Shown here: one piece after another, positions 49,965-58,751 of the stretch
Position numbering within the stretch: the stretch's first letter is position 1
How the letters are laid out: every line of letters begins with the position of its first letter
From: VAZQ01 sp963725185
GTDB taxonomy: Bacteria > Pseudomonadota > Alphaproteobacteria > Rhizobiales > Xanthobacteraceae
Assembly: GCA_963725185.1 (NCBI GenBank)
Contig: CAVRXO010000003.1
Location: 868,001 to 932,000, forward strand
Direction of reading: 5' to 3'
DNA: 64,000 bases
Made by a program: the position numbers and the translations under genes
Notes under the pieces: generated by a model
Seen by the model: the letters and a program-made list of their open reading frames with translations, nothing else
Databases searched by the model: none
What the model was told of the DNA's origin: nothing

Positions 49965-50054
49965 GAAAAAGCCCGGCGCGGTTTCCCGCCCGGGCACACT
50001 TCGTGAGTTTCAATTTCACGAATGGTCTGATTCGAGAGCAAGTGTCAACGGAAA
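49965..50054 (-). terminator. repeat R3 with Rho-independent terminator
   Basis: Nearly the same as R1 over the first 65 bases: GCCCGGGCGGGAAACCGCGC then CGGGCTTTTTC on the minus strand, plus the TTCGTGA/TCACGAA hairpin. It bounds the array on its upstream side, where no gene now precedes it. Confidence 0.8.
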
Positions 50055-50306
50055 TCGCCATGTCCTGACGGTTTTGAGTGTCGTTCGCACGGACCGACAT
50101 CAATGCGTCGGGTGCGTCGTCGTGATATTAAGTTGGCGCGCCAGCGGCTTTCCTCGGCCGCCGGATCAAGGCCGATACGGCTTCCGCGGCACGAGAGCTT
50201 GTCGCGGAGACGAGTGGCGTCTGGCCGGCACGGGGCTTACTATTGGACGAGGCGTCGGCTAAGAGAACAAGCGTCAAGCCGCTGCTTTCCGACCAAGGGG
50301 GAAACG
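50055..50306. other. intergenic boundary between toxin array and chromosomal genes
   Basis: No gene supported. The next gene starts on the plus strand at 50307. Confidence 0.45.
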
Positions 50307-51086
50307 ATGAAACGACCGAACGTGGGCGCTATGGCGCTGCTGCTGGGTTTGGCCCTGCCGGCTGGCCAGGCCGGCGCCGCCGAGCTCAAGGTGCTGAGCA
50401 CCGGCAACATGCAATCGATCCTGGGTGCGCTCACGCCCGACTTCGAAGAGGCGACCGGCTACAAGCTGGTGATCGAATACGGCTCCACGCCCAAGATGAA
50501 ATCCCGCATCGAGTCGGGCGAAGCCGCCGATCTGACTATCAATGAGAGATACGTGCTCGATGACCTGCTCAAGCAAGGTCGCGTCGAAGCCGGCACGCTC
50601 GTGGACATCGCGCGCTCCCCGCTTGGCGTGGGAGTGCGCTCCGGCGCGCCCAAGCCCGACATCAGCTCGCCCGAGGCCTTCAAGCGCGCGCTCCTGGCGG
50701 CGGACAGCATCGCCTATCCGGATCCGAGCGGGGGCGCGCAGGACGGGACCTATTTCGCCGGCCTCATCTTGCGCATGGGCATCGCCGACCAGCTCAAGCC
50801 GAAGATCAAGCTGACCCAGGGCGGCGACGCCGCGGCCCAGCTCGTCGCCTCGGGCGGGGCGCAAATCGGCGTCGCGCAACGGCGCAACTTCAACACATTG
50901 AAGGGCGTCGAGCTCTTGGAACCATTGCCCGACATTCCGGGGATCAAGTTCCTCATGGTCGCGGGGGTGGTCAAGGACACCCATGAGCATGATGGCGCGC
51001 TTGCGCTGGAGAAGTTTCTCGCCTCCCCCGCCGTCGCATCCACCATCGTGGCGAAAGGCATGGAGGCCTACGCCAAGCTGCCGTAG
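50307..51086 (+). CDS. ModA-like periplasmic substrate-binding protein, 259 aa
   Basis: ATG 50307 follows AAGGGGGAAA. Signal peptide MALLLGLALPAGQAGAAE. The type-2 binding fold starts LKVLSTGNMQSILGALTPDF, with EYGSTPKMKSRIESGEAADL and TINERYVLDDLLKQGRVEAG, later YPDPSGGAQDGTYFAGLILR and a SPAVASTIVAKGMEAY end. Molybdate-type ModA proteins share this order, but no modB/modC is adjacent, so the ligand is unproven and an orphan sensor or scavenger role is possible. Confidence 0.75.
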   Translation: MKRPNVGAMALLLGLALPAGQAGAAELKVLSTGNMQSILGALTPDFEEATGYKLVIEYGSTPKMKSRIESGEAADLTINERYVLDDLLKQGRVEAGTLVDIARSPLGVGVRSGAPKPDISSPEAFKRALLAADSIAYPDPSGGAQDGTYFAGLILRMGIADQLKPKIKLTQGGDAAAQLVASGGAQIGVAQRRNFNTLKGVELLEPLPDIPGIKFLMVAGVVKDTHEHDGALALEKFLASPAVASTIVAKGMEAYAKLP

Positions 51087-51148
51087 GGCGCGCTGCCGAT
51101 CGTCATGAGGGTTCGCCTTCGCGGCGATCCTGCGCTAATGCTTGCGGG

Positions 51149-51934
51149 ATGTTCCTCACCCTCAAATCATGGGGCGCAGTTTCGAGCGCCCTTTTCGCCG
51201 CAGCGATGGCCACCGCCGCGCATGCGGCCCCGCCCTGCCCCGGCAATGACGATGCGCTCGGCACCGCGCGCGTGCTCGAGGTAGATACCGCGACCACGCC
51301 GCGCGTGGGCCGCAAGCAATTCCCGCAGACCCTGCCACTGGCGCCCATGGAAGTGGTGCTCAGCTTCGACGACGGGCCATGGCCCGGCACCACGGAACGC
51401 ATCCTGGATGCGCTGCAGGCCGAATGCGTGCGCGCCACCTTCTTCTTGATCGGCCGCAACGCGCTTGCCCGCCCGGCGCTCGCGCGGCGCGAACTCGCCG
51501 AAGGTCATACCGTCGCCTATCACAGCTTCTCGCATCCGAGGCTCGACCGCATGCCGATCGCTTCGGCGCAGGCCGACATCGATCGAGGAATCGCGGCGGT
51601 CAATTCCGCGCTCGACGGCCAAGCCGGGCGCATGCCGGCGCCGTTCTTCCGCTTTCCCTACTTCGCCTCGACCCCGCCGCTCCTGGATTGGCTGGAGCAG
51701 CGCCGCATGGCGGTGTTCGGCGCCGACTTGTGGGCCAGCGACTCGAACCCGATGTCGCCCGACCAGGAGCTTCGTCTCATTCTCGAGCGCGTCGAGGCAA
51801 GCCTCGGAGGAATCGTGCTTTTTCACGATACCAAGGCCCAGACCGCCGCCATGCTGCCGCCCTTCCTGCGCGCGCTCAAAGCGCGCGGATTTTCCATCGT
51901 GGACGTGGTGGCTGCGCATTCGCAAAGCCCGTAG
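51149..51934 (+). CDS. polysaccharide deacetylase (NodB-homology), exported, 261 aa
   Basis: MFLTLKSWGAVSSALFAAAM is a signal peptide. NodB motifs: VVLSFDDGPWPGTTERILDA (metal and catalytic Asp pair), ATFFLIGRNA, HTVAYHSFSHPRLDRM (metal His pair), FFRFPYFASTPPLLDW, FGADLWASDSNPMSPDQELR and GIVLFHDTKAQTAAMLPPFL. All five signature motifs are present, so an active zinc- or cobalt-dependent deacetylase of a cell-surface polysaccharide is likely. Substrate unknown. The start lacks a strong ribosome site. Confidence 0.82.
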   Translation: MFLTLKSWGAVSSALFAAAMATAAHAAPPCPGNDDALGTARVLEVDTATTPRVGRKQFPQTLPLAPMEVVLSFDDGPWPGTTERILDALQAECVRATFFLIGRNALARPALARRELAEGHTVAYHSFSHPRLDRMPIASAQADIDRGIAAVNSALDGQAGRMPAPFFRFPYFASTPPLLDWLEQRRMAVFGADLWASDSNPMSPDQELRLILERVEASLGGIVLFHDTKAQTAAMLPPFLRALKARGFSIVDVVAAHSQSP

Positions 51935-51950
51935 CCCCAAAGCGTCGCAG

Positions 51951-52727
51951 TCACACCACGCGCGAAAGGCCGCCGTCCACATTGATGGCCGCGCCGGTGA
52001 TGTAGGAGCCCGCGTCGGACGCGAGGAAACAGGCCAAGTTGGCGAATTCCTCGGCGCGCCCGGGACGGCCGAGCGGAATCTCCTTGCTACGGCCCGCCAT
52101 GTAGTCCTGCAGGCCGACGCCGGTCCGCGCGGCGGCGCGGACGTGCTGGTCAGCCTCGATGAACCCGATCAGCAAGGCATTGACCAGCACGTTGAATGGC
52201 CCGCCCTCATTGGCCAGCACCTTGGTCAGCGCCATGCCGGCGGCGCGGGTCACCGAGGTGGGACCGCTGCCGGGGCGCGGGGCCTTGGCGCCGATATTGA
52301 GGGTGTTGATGACGCGGCCCCAGCGCCGCTCCTTGAGCTGCGGCCACACCAACCGGGTAAGCCGGATGGCGGCGAACAGCTTCTGGTCGAAGTCCTCCCG
52401 CCAAATCTCGTCGCTGATCTCCTCGAACGGGGCATTGCGGGACACGCCGGCATTGTTCACCAGGATGTCGATCTTGCCGAAGGCCGCCATGCTCTCGTCA
52501 TAGGCGCGCCGGACGTCGGCAACGGCCGCAACGTCACCTTGCACGGCGATCACGCGCCCGCGCGCCGTCGCTCCGATGGTCTTGATGGCGAGGTCGAGGC
52601 CCTCTGGCCCGCGCGCCACAATGGCCACATCGGCGCCGGATGCCGCAAACCTGCTCGCGACCGCGAGCCCGACCCCCTTGCTCCCGCCGGTCACCACCGC
52701 TGAGCGGCCCGCAAGGCTGATTTCCAC
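51951..52727 (-). CDS. SDR-family protein with replaced catalytic Tyr and Lys, 258 aa
   Basis: ATG 52727 after AGGGAGGGGAA. Rossmann motif VVTGGSKGVGLAVASRFAAS, IVARGPEG, structural LVNNAGVSRN. At the active site, where YxxxK is expected, the sequence is GPTSVTRAAGMALTKVLANE: Thr at the Tyr position and Arg at the Lys position. It ends GAAINVDGGLSRVV. The fold is complete but the standard proton-transfer residues are absent, so either a variant chemistry or a non-catalytic role is likely. It converges with the deacetylase gene, leaving only 16 bp between stops. Confidence 0.8.
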   Translation of the reverse strand: MEISLAGRSAVVTGGSKGVGLAVASRFAASGADVAIVARGPEGLDLAIKTIGATARGRVIAVQGDVAAVADVRRAYDESMAAFGKIDILVNNAGVSRNAPFEEISDEIWREDFDQKLFAAIRLTRLVWPQLKERRWGRVINTLNIGAKAPRPGSGPTSVTRAAGMALTKVLANEGGPFNVLVNALLIGFIEADQHVRAAARTGVGLQDYMAGRSKEIPLGRPGRAEEFANLACFLASDAGSYITGAAINVDGGLSRVV

Positions 52728-52856
52728 ATTCCCCTCCCTGGCTCATCCCAAGATTTGTCATTATACCGCGCTGCGATCATCCCGGGTCGTGAGCGCGATC
52801 ACCGTAAATGCGCAGATCCGGGCGCGCCGAACAACATGGGAACGGGGGCAAGCCGA

Positions 52857-53795
52857 ATGGGTGAGGCAGCGCAAGCCGGCGCGTGGCACCCGCAGCGCGA
52901 CATCGAGCTCGTCGCCGGCACGCCGGCCGGAGGCGGGCAGGATCGGCCGGCGCGCGTGCTGATCGATCTCATCAGGGACCGCCTCGGGGTGCCGATCAAC
53001 CTGACCAACATCCCGGGCCGCGGCGGCGGCAATGCCTGGGACTATCTGGCGCAACATCCGCGCGATCCTCACATCCTGGCGATCAACTCTCCCACCATCA
53101 TCACCAACCGGCTCCTGGGCGAGAGCACGCTCGATTTTGCCGCCCTGACGCCGCTTGCCAATCTCTATACGGAATATCTCGTTTTTGTGGTTCGCCCCGA
53201 TGCCACGCTGCAGACCGCCCAGCAGCTGCTGACCCAGCTCGGCAACGATCCGGGCGGCATCCGCATCGCGTTCGCGACCGCGATCGGCAACATGAACCAC
53301 ATGGCGTTCGCCAAGATCACCAGGCAGGCCGACGGCGACGTTCGTGCATTGCGGAGCGAGGTCTTCGATTCGGCGCGTTATGCGGTCGCCCATGTGGTCG
53401 AAGGCCATGCCGACCTCGCCGTCATCACGGCGACCAGCGCGGTCCCTGAGCTCGACGCCGGGACACTCCGCGCCATCGCGGTCAGCGCGCCGGCGCGCAT
53501 GTCCGCACCGTTTGCGCAGGTCCCGACCTGGGGCGAGCTGGGCATCGACTGCGTGGTCGGCACCTGGCGCGGCGTCATCGGGACGAGCGGCATGACGGCG
53601 CCGCAAATCGCCTTCTGGGAGAATACGCTTGCGGCCGCGGTGCGCAGCGATTCCTGGCGCGCCGAGCTCGCCCGCCACCACTGGGTCGACACCTATCTGG
53701 GCGCCGCCGCGACGCGGGATTTTCTCGACGCCGAGCTCGGCACCATGAAGGGCGCGCTCGCAGCCCTGGGGCTGCTGGCCGATACGGCGGCGTGA
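52857..53795 (+). CDS. Bug/TctC-type solute-binding protein without a signal peptide, 312 aa
   Basis: Start ATG 52857 chosen for the GGGGG run upstream; ATG 52836 is possible. The tripartite tricarboxylate receptor fold is evident: RDIELVAGTPAGGGQDRPAR, LINLTNIPGRGGGNAWDYLA-like segment near residue 60, INSPTIITNRLLGESTLDFA, LANLYTEYLVFVVRPDATLQ and VPTWGELGIDCVVGTWRGVI. These proteins normally carry a signal peptide and bind organic acids for a TctAB permease. Neither signal peptide nor permease is seen here, so it may be cytoplasmic or mis-started. Confidence 0.75.
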   Translation: MGEAAQAGAWHPQRDIELVAGTPAGGGQDRPARVLIDLIRDRLGVPINLTNIPGRGGGNAWDYLAQHPRDPHILAINSPTIITNRLLGESTLDFAALTPLANLYTEYLVFVVRPDATLQTAQQLLTQLGNDPGGIRIAFATAIGNMNHMAFAKITRQADGDVRALRSEVFDSARYAVAHVVEGHADLAVITATSAVPELDAGTLRAIAVSAPARMSAPFAQVPTWGELGIDCVVGTWRGVIGTSGMTAPQIAFWENTLAAAVRSDSWRAELARHHWVDTYLGAAATRDFLDAELGTMKGALAALGLLADTAA

Positions 53796-53902
53796 TGCGC
53801 CCTCTCAACCTGTGCGCAGCGGCCGGAGCGCCCTTCTCGCGGTTCTTTCCGCCGTGATATGCTGGCGATGGGGCGCGGCACAACTCCGATGAGGTTCCCG
53901 TC

Positions 53903-55400
53903 ATGATTGCTGGCCTGCGCAGGGCGTCCAACCGGATAATCGCGGTCGGAATTCTTGCCGCCGTCAACGGGTTCGCGGCCGGCCTCGCCGACGCGCAACG
54001 ATCGCCGGACAGCTCATCGCGGGACGCGAGCCGGCAGGACAGGGACCAATGCGAGAACCGGGCGCGCGCCGTGGCGCCCGATGTCCAGATCAAAGGCTGC
54101 AGCGCGCTGATCGAATCCGGGACCATGACGCGAACCGATCTCGCAATATCGTACAACAACCGCGGCACCGCCTATCAGGAGATGCACGACCTGGACCACG
54201 CCATCGCGGACTACGACGAGGCGATCAGGCTGCATCCGACCTATGCGCCGGCTTTCAACAACCGCGGCAAGGCTCATCAAACTCAGGGCGACCTCGATGC
54301 CGCGATCGCGGACTACGGCGAGGCGATCCGGTTCGATTTCAACTTCGTGCAGGCCTTCAACAATCGCGGCAAGGCCTATCAGATGAAGGGCAACCTCGAT
54401 CATGCCCTCGCCGACTATAACGAGGCCATCAAGGTGAACCCGGGGTTTGCGCCGGCCTTCATCAACCACGGCGATGCCTCCCTGCTCAAAGGCGATCTCA
54501 ACCGGGCGGTCGCGGACTACAGCGAGGGCATATTGCTGGATCCAAGATCCGCGGCCGCCTTCAACAACCGCGGCACCGCCTATGGCCGAAAGGACGACCT
54601 CGACCACGCCCTCGCCGATTTCGACCAGGCCATCCGCCTCGATCCCACCTATGCGGCGGCCTTTCGCAACCGCGGCCTCTCCTATCAACGCAAGGACAGT
54701 CTCGATAACGCCCTGACCGACTTCGACGAGGCCGTCAGGCTCGACCCCAAGGATGCCCAGAACCTTGCCGCCCGGGGCAACGCCCATCAGGCCAAGGGCG
54801 ATCTCGACGGCGCGCTCGCCGATCTCAACGAAGCGATCCGGCTCGACTCCAAATTCGCCGGCGCCTTTCAGAACCGCGGCGACGTGGAGGCTGCCAAGGG
54901 CGAATTCGATGCCGCGATCGCCGACTTCAGCGAAGCGATCCGCATCACCCCGGGGAACGCCGGCACCTATCGGGCGCGCGGTTTCGCCAATTTCTACGCT
55001 GCCCATTATGACGCCGCGGCCGCCGACCTGGCGCGCGCCGTCGCCGACAAGCCGGCCGATGCCTATCCGGCGCTCTGGCTCTACATCGCGCGCACCCGCG
55101 CCGGCGACCAGACCGCGGCGGCCGAGCTCGCCGCCAACGCCCGGCGCCTCACGCCATCCGACTGGCCCTACGCGGTGGTCGAGCTGTTCCTGGGCCAGCG
55201 CACCCCGGAGGCGACGCTTGCCACGCCGGCCAAGCCGGACGAGCGCTGCGAGGCGGAATTCTACATCGGCGAATGGCAACTGCTGCGGGCCGACCGCCCC
55301 GCCGCGATCGAAGTCGCTCAAGACCGCCGCCAGCACGTGCCCGAAGGATTTCGTCGAATCAACCGACGCACAGGCGGAGCTCAAGCGGCTCGGGCAGTAG
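53903..55400 (+). pseudogene. secreted TPR-repeat protein, frameshift near 55310
   Basis: ATG 53903, N-terminal hydrophobic segment (IIAVGILAAVNGFAAGLADA). About nine TPR units of the type AFNNRGKAYQMKGNLDHALA then DYNEAIKVNPGFAP run from residue ~80 to 390. A C-terminal part (DRPAAIE) continues, after a one-base shift near 55310, as SLKTAASTCPKDFVESTDAQ then AELKRLGQ to the stop at 55400, the usual end of this rhizobial TPR family. Without the shift the frame runs to 55450 with unrelated residues. Protein-protein scaffold in the periplasm; partner unknown. Confidence 0.75.
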
Positions 55401-55474
55401 GCGCGGTTGATCGGCGAGAGTGCGGTGGTGCACGTCAGCGTGGCCAGTGACGGCGCGGTTCCCGAGCTATAGCC

Positions 55475-58360
55475 TCACCACGCATAGCGCAGCGTTCCGG
55501 TTCCCGCATAGGTCTGCGATCCGGTGGCGAATTCGCCGTCGAACTTGCCCATCAGCGACCAGTTGGCGGTGACGCGCAATTCGGCGGCAGCGGAGGCTAG
55601 CGCCGAGTTTGGCGGCAGCGGCGCGCCATTGACGACAAAGCTCGCGCCGGGCAACGCCTGGAACACCGCGCCGAGCGCCGGATTGCTGACCCAGTCGTGC
55701 GCCCAGGCAAGCCGGCCGCGCAGAACCAGCGGCATGCCGTTGAGCGCCGTCAGGCTGTCGGTGCGAAGGCCGAGCTCGCTGCGCGCGTCGGTCGAGTTCA
55801 TGGCGCTGTAAGTGAGCCCGAAGCCGCCGGCGCCGAGATCGGTCTCGCTGTAGCTGGGCGTATGGAAGCTCTGCGCCTGCAAGGCGGCGTAAGGCGTGAC
55901 GCCGAGCAGCGGAGCGACCGCGTAGCGGTAGCCGGTCTCGAGCCGTGCGCCATAGCTCTGCGCATTGAAGCTGGCGGTGATCTGATCGCCGAGCGCGATG
56001 CGGTTGGTGTTCATCCAGTGGTTGGTGAAGGCAAGCGAGGCCGCGAGGTAGGCGGGGCCGAGATAGGTCTTGCCGTAGACGCCGGCCTGGAGGGCGTCGC
56101 TCCTTCCGGTGCCGGGAGTCTGCGCCAGGGCCCAATTGGTGCCGGCGCCGGCCAGCGCGAAGCCGACCTGCGTGTCGGGGGTGAAGCGATAATCCATCCC
56201 GGCAGCAAAGCCGTAGGTGCGCGCGGCGATATTGCTCGAGCCGACGGCTGGATCGCCATTGCTGGTGGTGCTGCCGCCAAAGCCCGAGCCCCAGGCGCGC
56301 CAGCGCTGATCGAGCGCAGCCGGCTTGGGCGGCGCCTTGAGCACGCTCGCATAGGCGAGCGCGACATCGGGCGGGAGCTCGGCCTGCTGCTCGGGCGCAA
56401 AGGCACTGCTGCTTGAGCCGCCAGTACCGCCGCCAAGCGTCGGATCGAGCATCAGCGTGAGGAACTCCGTCATCAGCTGGAACGCCGCTTTGTCGGCGCC
56501 GGTTGCGACCTCCCCGTCCAGCTGCGACAGCGTGCCGGCCAGGGTGTTGCCCGTCTGCCCGAAGAGCGGAAAGAAGTCGGCCGGCAGCGTGCCGCCGTTG
56601 TTGAAGAAATTGTTGATGCCGGCGGCGACGTTCTGCTGGTTCTGGTTGAAACCGCCGCTGAGATTGGCGGTCAGGTTCAGCAGCACGTCGGTCGGCGTGT
56701 AAGTGAGGGTGCCGCCGAAACCCGGCTCGTTGATGGCGGTGAAGCCGGTGAACTTGCCGCTGATGCTCGGAGGATCGAGAATATCGTAGGTGGTCTTGCC
56801 GCTGTAGCTTCCCGGCAGCAGCAATCCCAGGACCGCGCCATTGAGCGTCACCGCGCCGCCGACATTGGCGCGCGAGGCCGTGGTCGGGCTGATATTGACC
56901 AGATAGATTGCGCCGGACTGGAAGGCGAGATTGCCGGTGATGGTCATGAACGTGCCGGGCACGCCGATGGTGCCGGGTTCCAGCGTGCCGCCGCTGTTGA
57001 CGTTGAGGGCCGGCAAGGTGCCGGTGCCCGCAAGCGTGCCGCCGTTGACGTTCCAGGCCTGGGTCTGAGCGTCAACATTGCCGACGGTCCAGACGCCGCT
57101 GACCACATTGAATGTGGTGAAGCCGGCATACTGGGTTCCGACCGTGCTGAGATCGAAGCTGCCGTTGCCGGTGCCGCCAAGCTGGAACGTGTCGCTGCCC
57201 TGGCCGAGCACTTGACCGGCGATCATATAGCCCGGTCCCAAGGTGAGAACGTTGCCGGGACTATTGCCGATGAGATCGATCGCAATCGGCGCGGAGCCTA
57301 TGGTGAAATCGCCGGGCACGGAGATGCCGGTGGCGGTGATCGCCCCGGAATCGAAGATGCTGACCGCGCTGGCGCCCTGAACCACGATTCCCATGCCGCC
57401 GGTGATCGAGCCGGTATTGCTGATGCCGCCCGAAAAGCTCGAAACACTGCGGACGACAATCGCGCCGCCCAACAAAGGGCTGCCGCTTCCGACGGCCAGG
57501 ATCGTGTCGTTGCGGTCGGGGTTCACGATCGCCCCGCTGGCCGAGATCGTGCCGCTGTTGCTGATGCCGCCGGAGAAGGTCAGGACATTGTTGACGAAAA
57601 TGCCCGCGCCGAAGTTGGCCTGTGCGCTACCGGAGCCGATCTTGTCGGTGATGGTGGAAATGCCGGAGGCCGAGATCGTGCCGCTGTTGCTGATGCCGCC
57701 GGAGAAGACCGAGACGCTGTTGACCTCAATGCCATTACCACCGGTTGGAATGCTGGCGCCGACCGCCAAGGTAGTGCCGGGAGAAAACCCGCCGATGGCC
57801 GAGATCGTACCGCTGTTGCTGATCCCGCCGGAGAAGGTCGAGATGCTGCCGACAAGAATCCCGGTGATGTTCGAAGAGACCGTGCCGCTGTTGCTGATGC
57901 CGCCCGAAAAGATCGAGACGCTCTCGACGCCAATGCCGAACCCGTCGCCGCAAAAACCGGCGCAGACGCCCGATATAGCGCCAAGACCAACGCTGCCGGT
58001 GACCGAGATCGTGCCGCTGTTGCTGATTCCACTAGAGAAGATCGAAACGCCGCCAACAAAGATTCCGGTGACCCCCGACGAGATCGTGCCGCTATTGCTG
58101 ATGCCGCCCGAGAAGGTCGTGCTGGGGCTAATGGTGCTGCCGCCGACGAGAACGCAATTTATGGTTCCCGAATTGCTGTAGGGGCCGTTGGAAGGCGTGA
58201 CGCAAGCTGGAAAAGCAACCGAGGGTGTACCTCCGCCAAAACCCACCATCGCGCCCGCCGCGACCAGCGATGCGAGCGAGCTGGTCGCCAGGAGCCGCCG
58301 CACCAAGCCAGTCCGGACACCCGTTGCAGTTGCCGGACGCAACTTCAAGCCTGCTTGCAT
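55475..58360 (-). CDS. autotransporter with repetitive passenger, 961 aa
   Basis: ATG 58360 (after GGGGGTAATG) starts MQAGLKLRPATATGVRTGLV and a long signal region ending near AGAMVGFGGG. The passenger repeats a GGISNSGTIS unit more than ten times (residues ~60-320), the beta-helix repeat of type V secretion proteins. A pertactin-like linker follows (GGTLAGTGTLPALNVNSGGT, LEPGTIGVPGTFMTITGNLA). The last ~270 residues are a 12-strand barrel (AAGMDYRFTPDTQVGFALAG, AGVYGKTYLGPAYLAASLAF) ending GTGTLRYAW, with the C-terminal aromatic residue. Exported surface protein, probably adhesive. Confidence 0.88.
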   Translation of the reverse strand: MQAGLKLRPATATGVRTGLVRRLLATSSLASLVAAGAMVGFGGGTPSVAFPACVTPSNGPYSNSGTINCVLVGGSTISPSTTFSGGISNSGTISSGVTGIFVGGVSIFSSGISNSGTISVTGSVGLGAISGVCAGFCGDGFGIGVESVSIFSGGISNSGTVSSNITGILVGSISTFSGGISNSGTISAIGGFSPGTTLAVGASIPTGGNGIEVNSVSVFSGGISNSGTISASGISTITDKIGSGSAQANFGAGIFVNNVLTFSGGISNSGTISASGAIVNPDRNDTILAVGSGSPLLGGAIVVRSVSSFSGGISNTGSITGGMGIVVQGASAVSIFDSGAITATGISVPGDFTIGSAPIAIDLIGNSPGNVLTLGPGYMIAGQVLGQGSDTFQLGGTGNGSFDLSTVGTQYAGFTTFNVVSGVWTVGNVDAQTQAWNVNGGTLAGTGTLPALNVNSGGTLEPGTIGVPGTFMTITGNLAFQSGAIYLVNISPTTASRANVGGAVTLNGAVLGLLLPGSYSGKTTYDILDPPSISGKFTGFTAINEPGFGGTLTYTPTDVLLNLTANLSGGFNQNQQNVAAGINNFFNNGGTLPADFFPLFGQTGNTLAGTLSQLDGEVATGADKAAFQLMTEFLTLMLDPTLGGGTGGSSSSAFAPEQQAELPPDVALAYASVLKAPPKPAALDQRWRAWGSGFGGSTTSNGDPAVGSSNIAARTYGFAAGMDYRFTPDTQVGFALAGAGTNWALAQTPGTGRSDALQAGVYGKTYLGPAYLAASLAFTNHWMNTNRIALGDQITASFNAQSYGARLETGYRYAVAPLLGVTPYAALQAQSFHTPSYSETDLGAGGFGLTYSAMNSTDARSELGLRTDSLTALNGMPLVLRGRLAWAHDWVSNPALGAVFQALPGASFVVNGAPLPPNSALASAAAELRVTANWSLMGKFDGEFATGSQTYAGTGTLRYAW

Positions 58361-58598
58361 GCCCCCATTACCCCCCGGCCACACCCATTTGACATGGGCG
58401 GTGCGCCGAAAAAAACGCTCGCATGGCCGCTATACCGCCACAAGGTCAATTAGCACAGCGCGGCGAATTCGGTTCCACCGTGGCCGATTGGTCACATACG
58501 TAGTTCTCGCATGGATCCGGTCGCTGCTCCTCGCCGCGCATGCGGGCCAAATCGCAGAAGGGGTCGACGTCTCTCGCCCGACACGACATTCGGTGCGC
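58361..58598. other. leader region of the autotransporter, no gene seen
   Basis: No supported gene on either strand. Confidence 0.45.
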
Positions 58599-58623
58599 AA
58601 AAAAGCCGCCCCCAGGGAGCGGC
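58599..58623 (-). terminator. Rho-independent terminator for the gene at 58752-59657
   Basis: On the minus strand GCCGCTCCCTGGGGGCGGC forms a stem-loop followed by TTTTTT, about 130 bp past the stop codon. Confidence 0.8.
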
Positions 58624-58751
58624 GCTTCGCCTCATCAACCGTTGCAACTCAGCACGGATGCGGGATGCCGCATGCCGAACGCTGTCCCTGCCTGCCGAAT
58701 CGGGGTGGAAAACGCGCAGGCCGCCCTCAAGGCGGTTCGGGCAATCCTGCT

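Noticed and set aside
48068..50054. The ~90-bp repeats as phage attachment sites
   Set aside because: Three copies, each with a terminator, located inside the array; no integrase or tRNA gene is near.
54014..55384. 456-codon minus-strand frame
   Set aside because: Antisense of the TPR repeats; apparent periodicity comes from the TPR codons.
57212..58453. Long plus-strand frame rich in DRDRAAVADAA repeats
   Set aside because: It is the reverse complement of the autotransporter passenger repeats.
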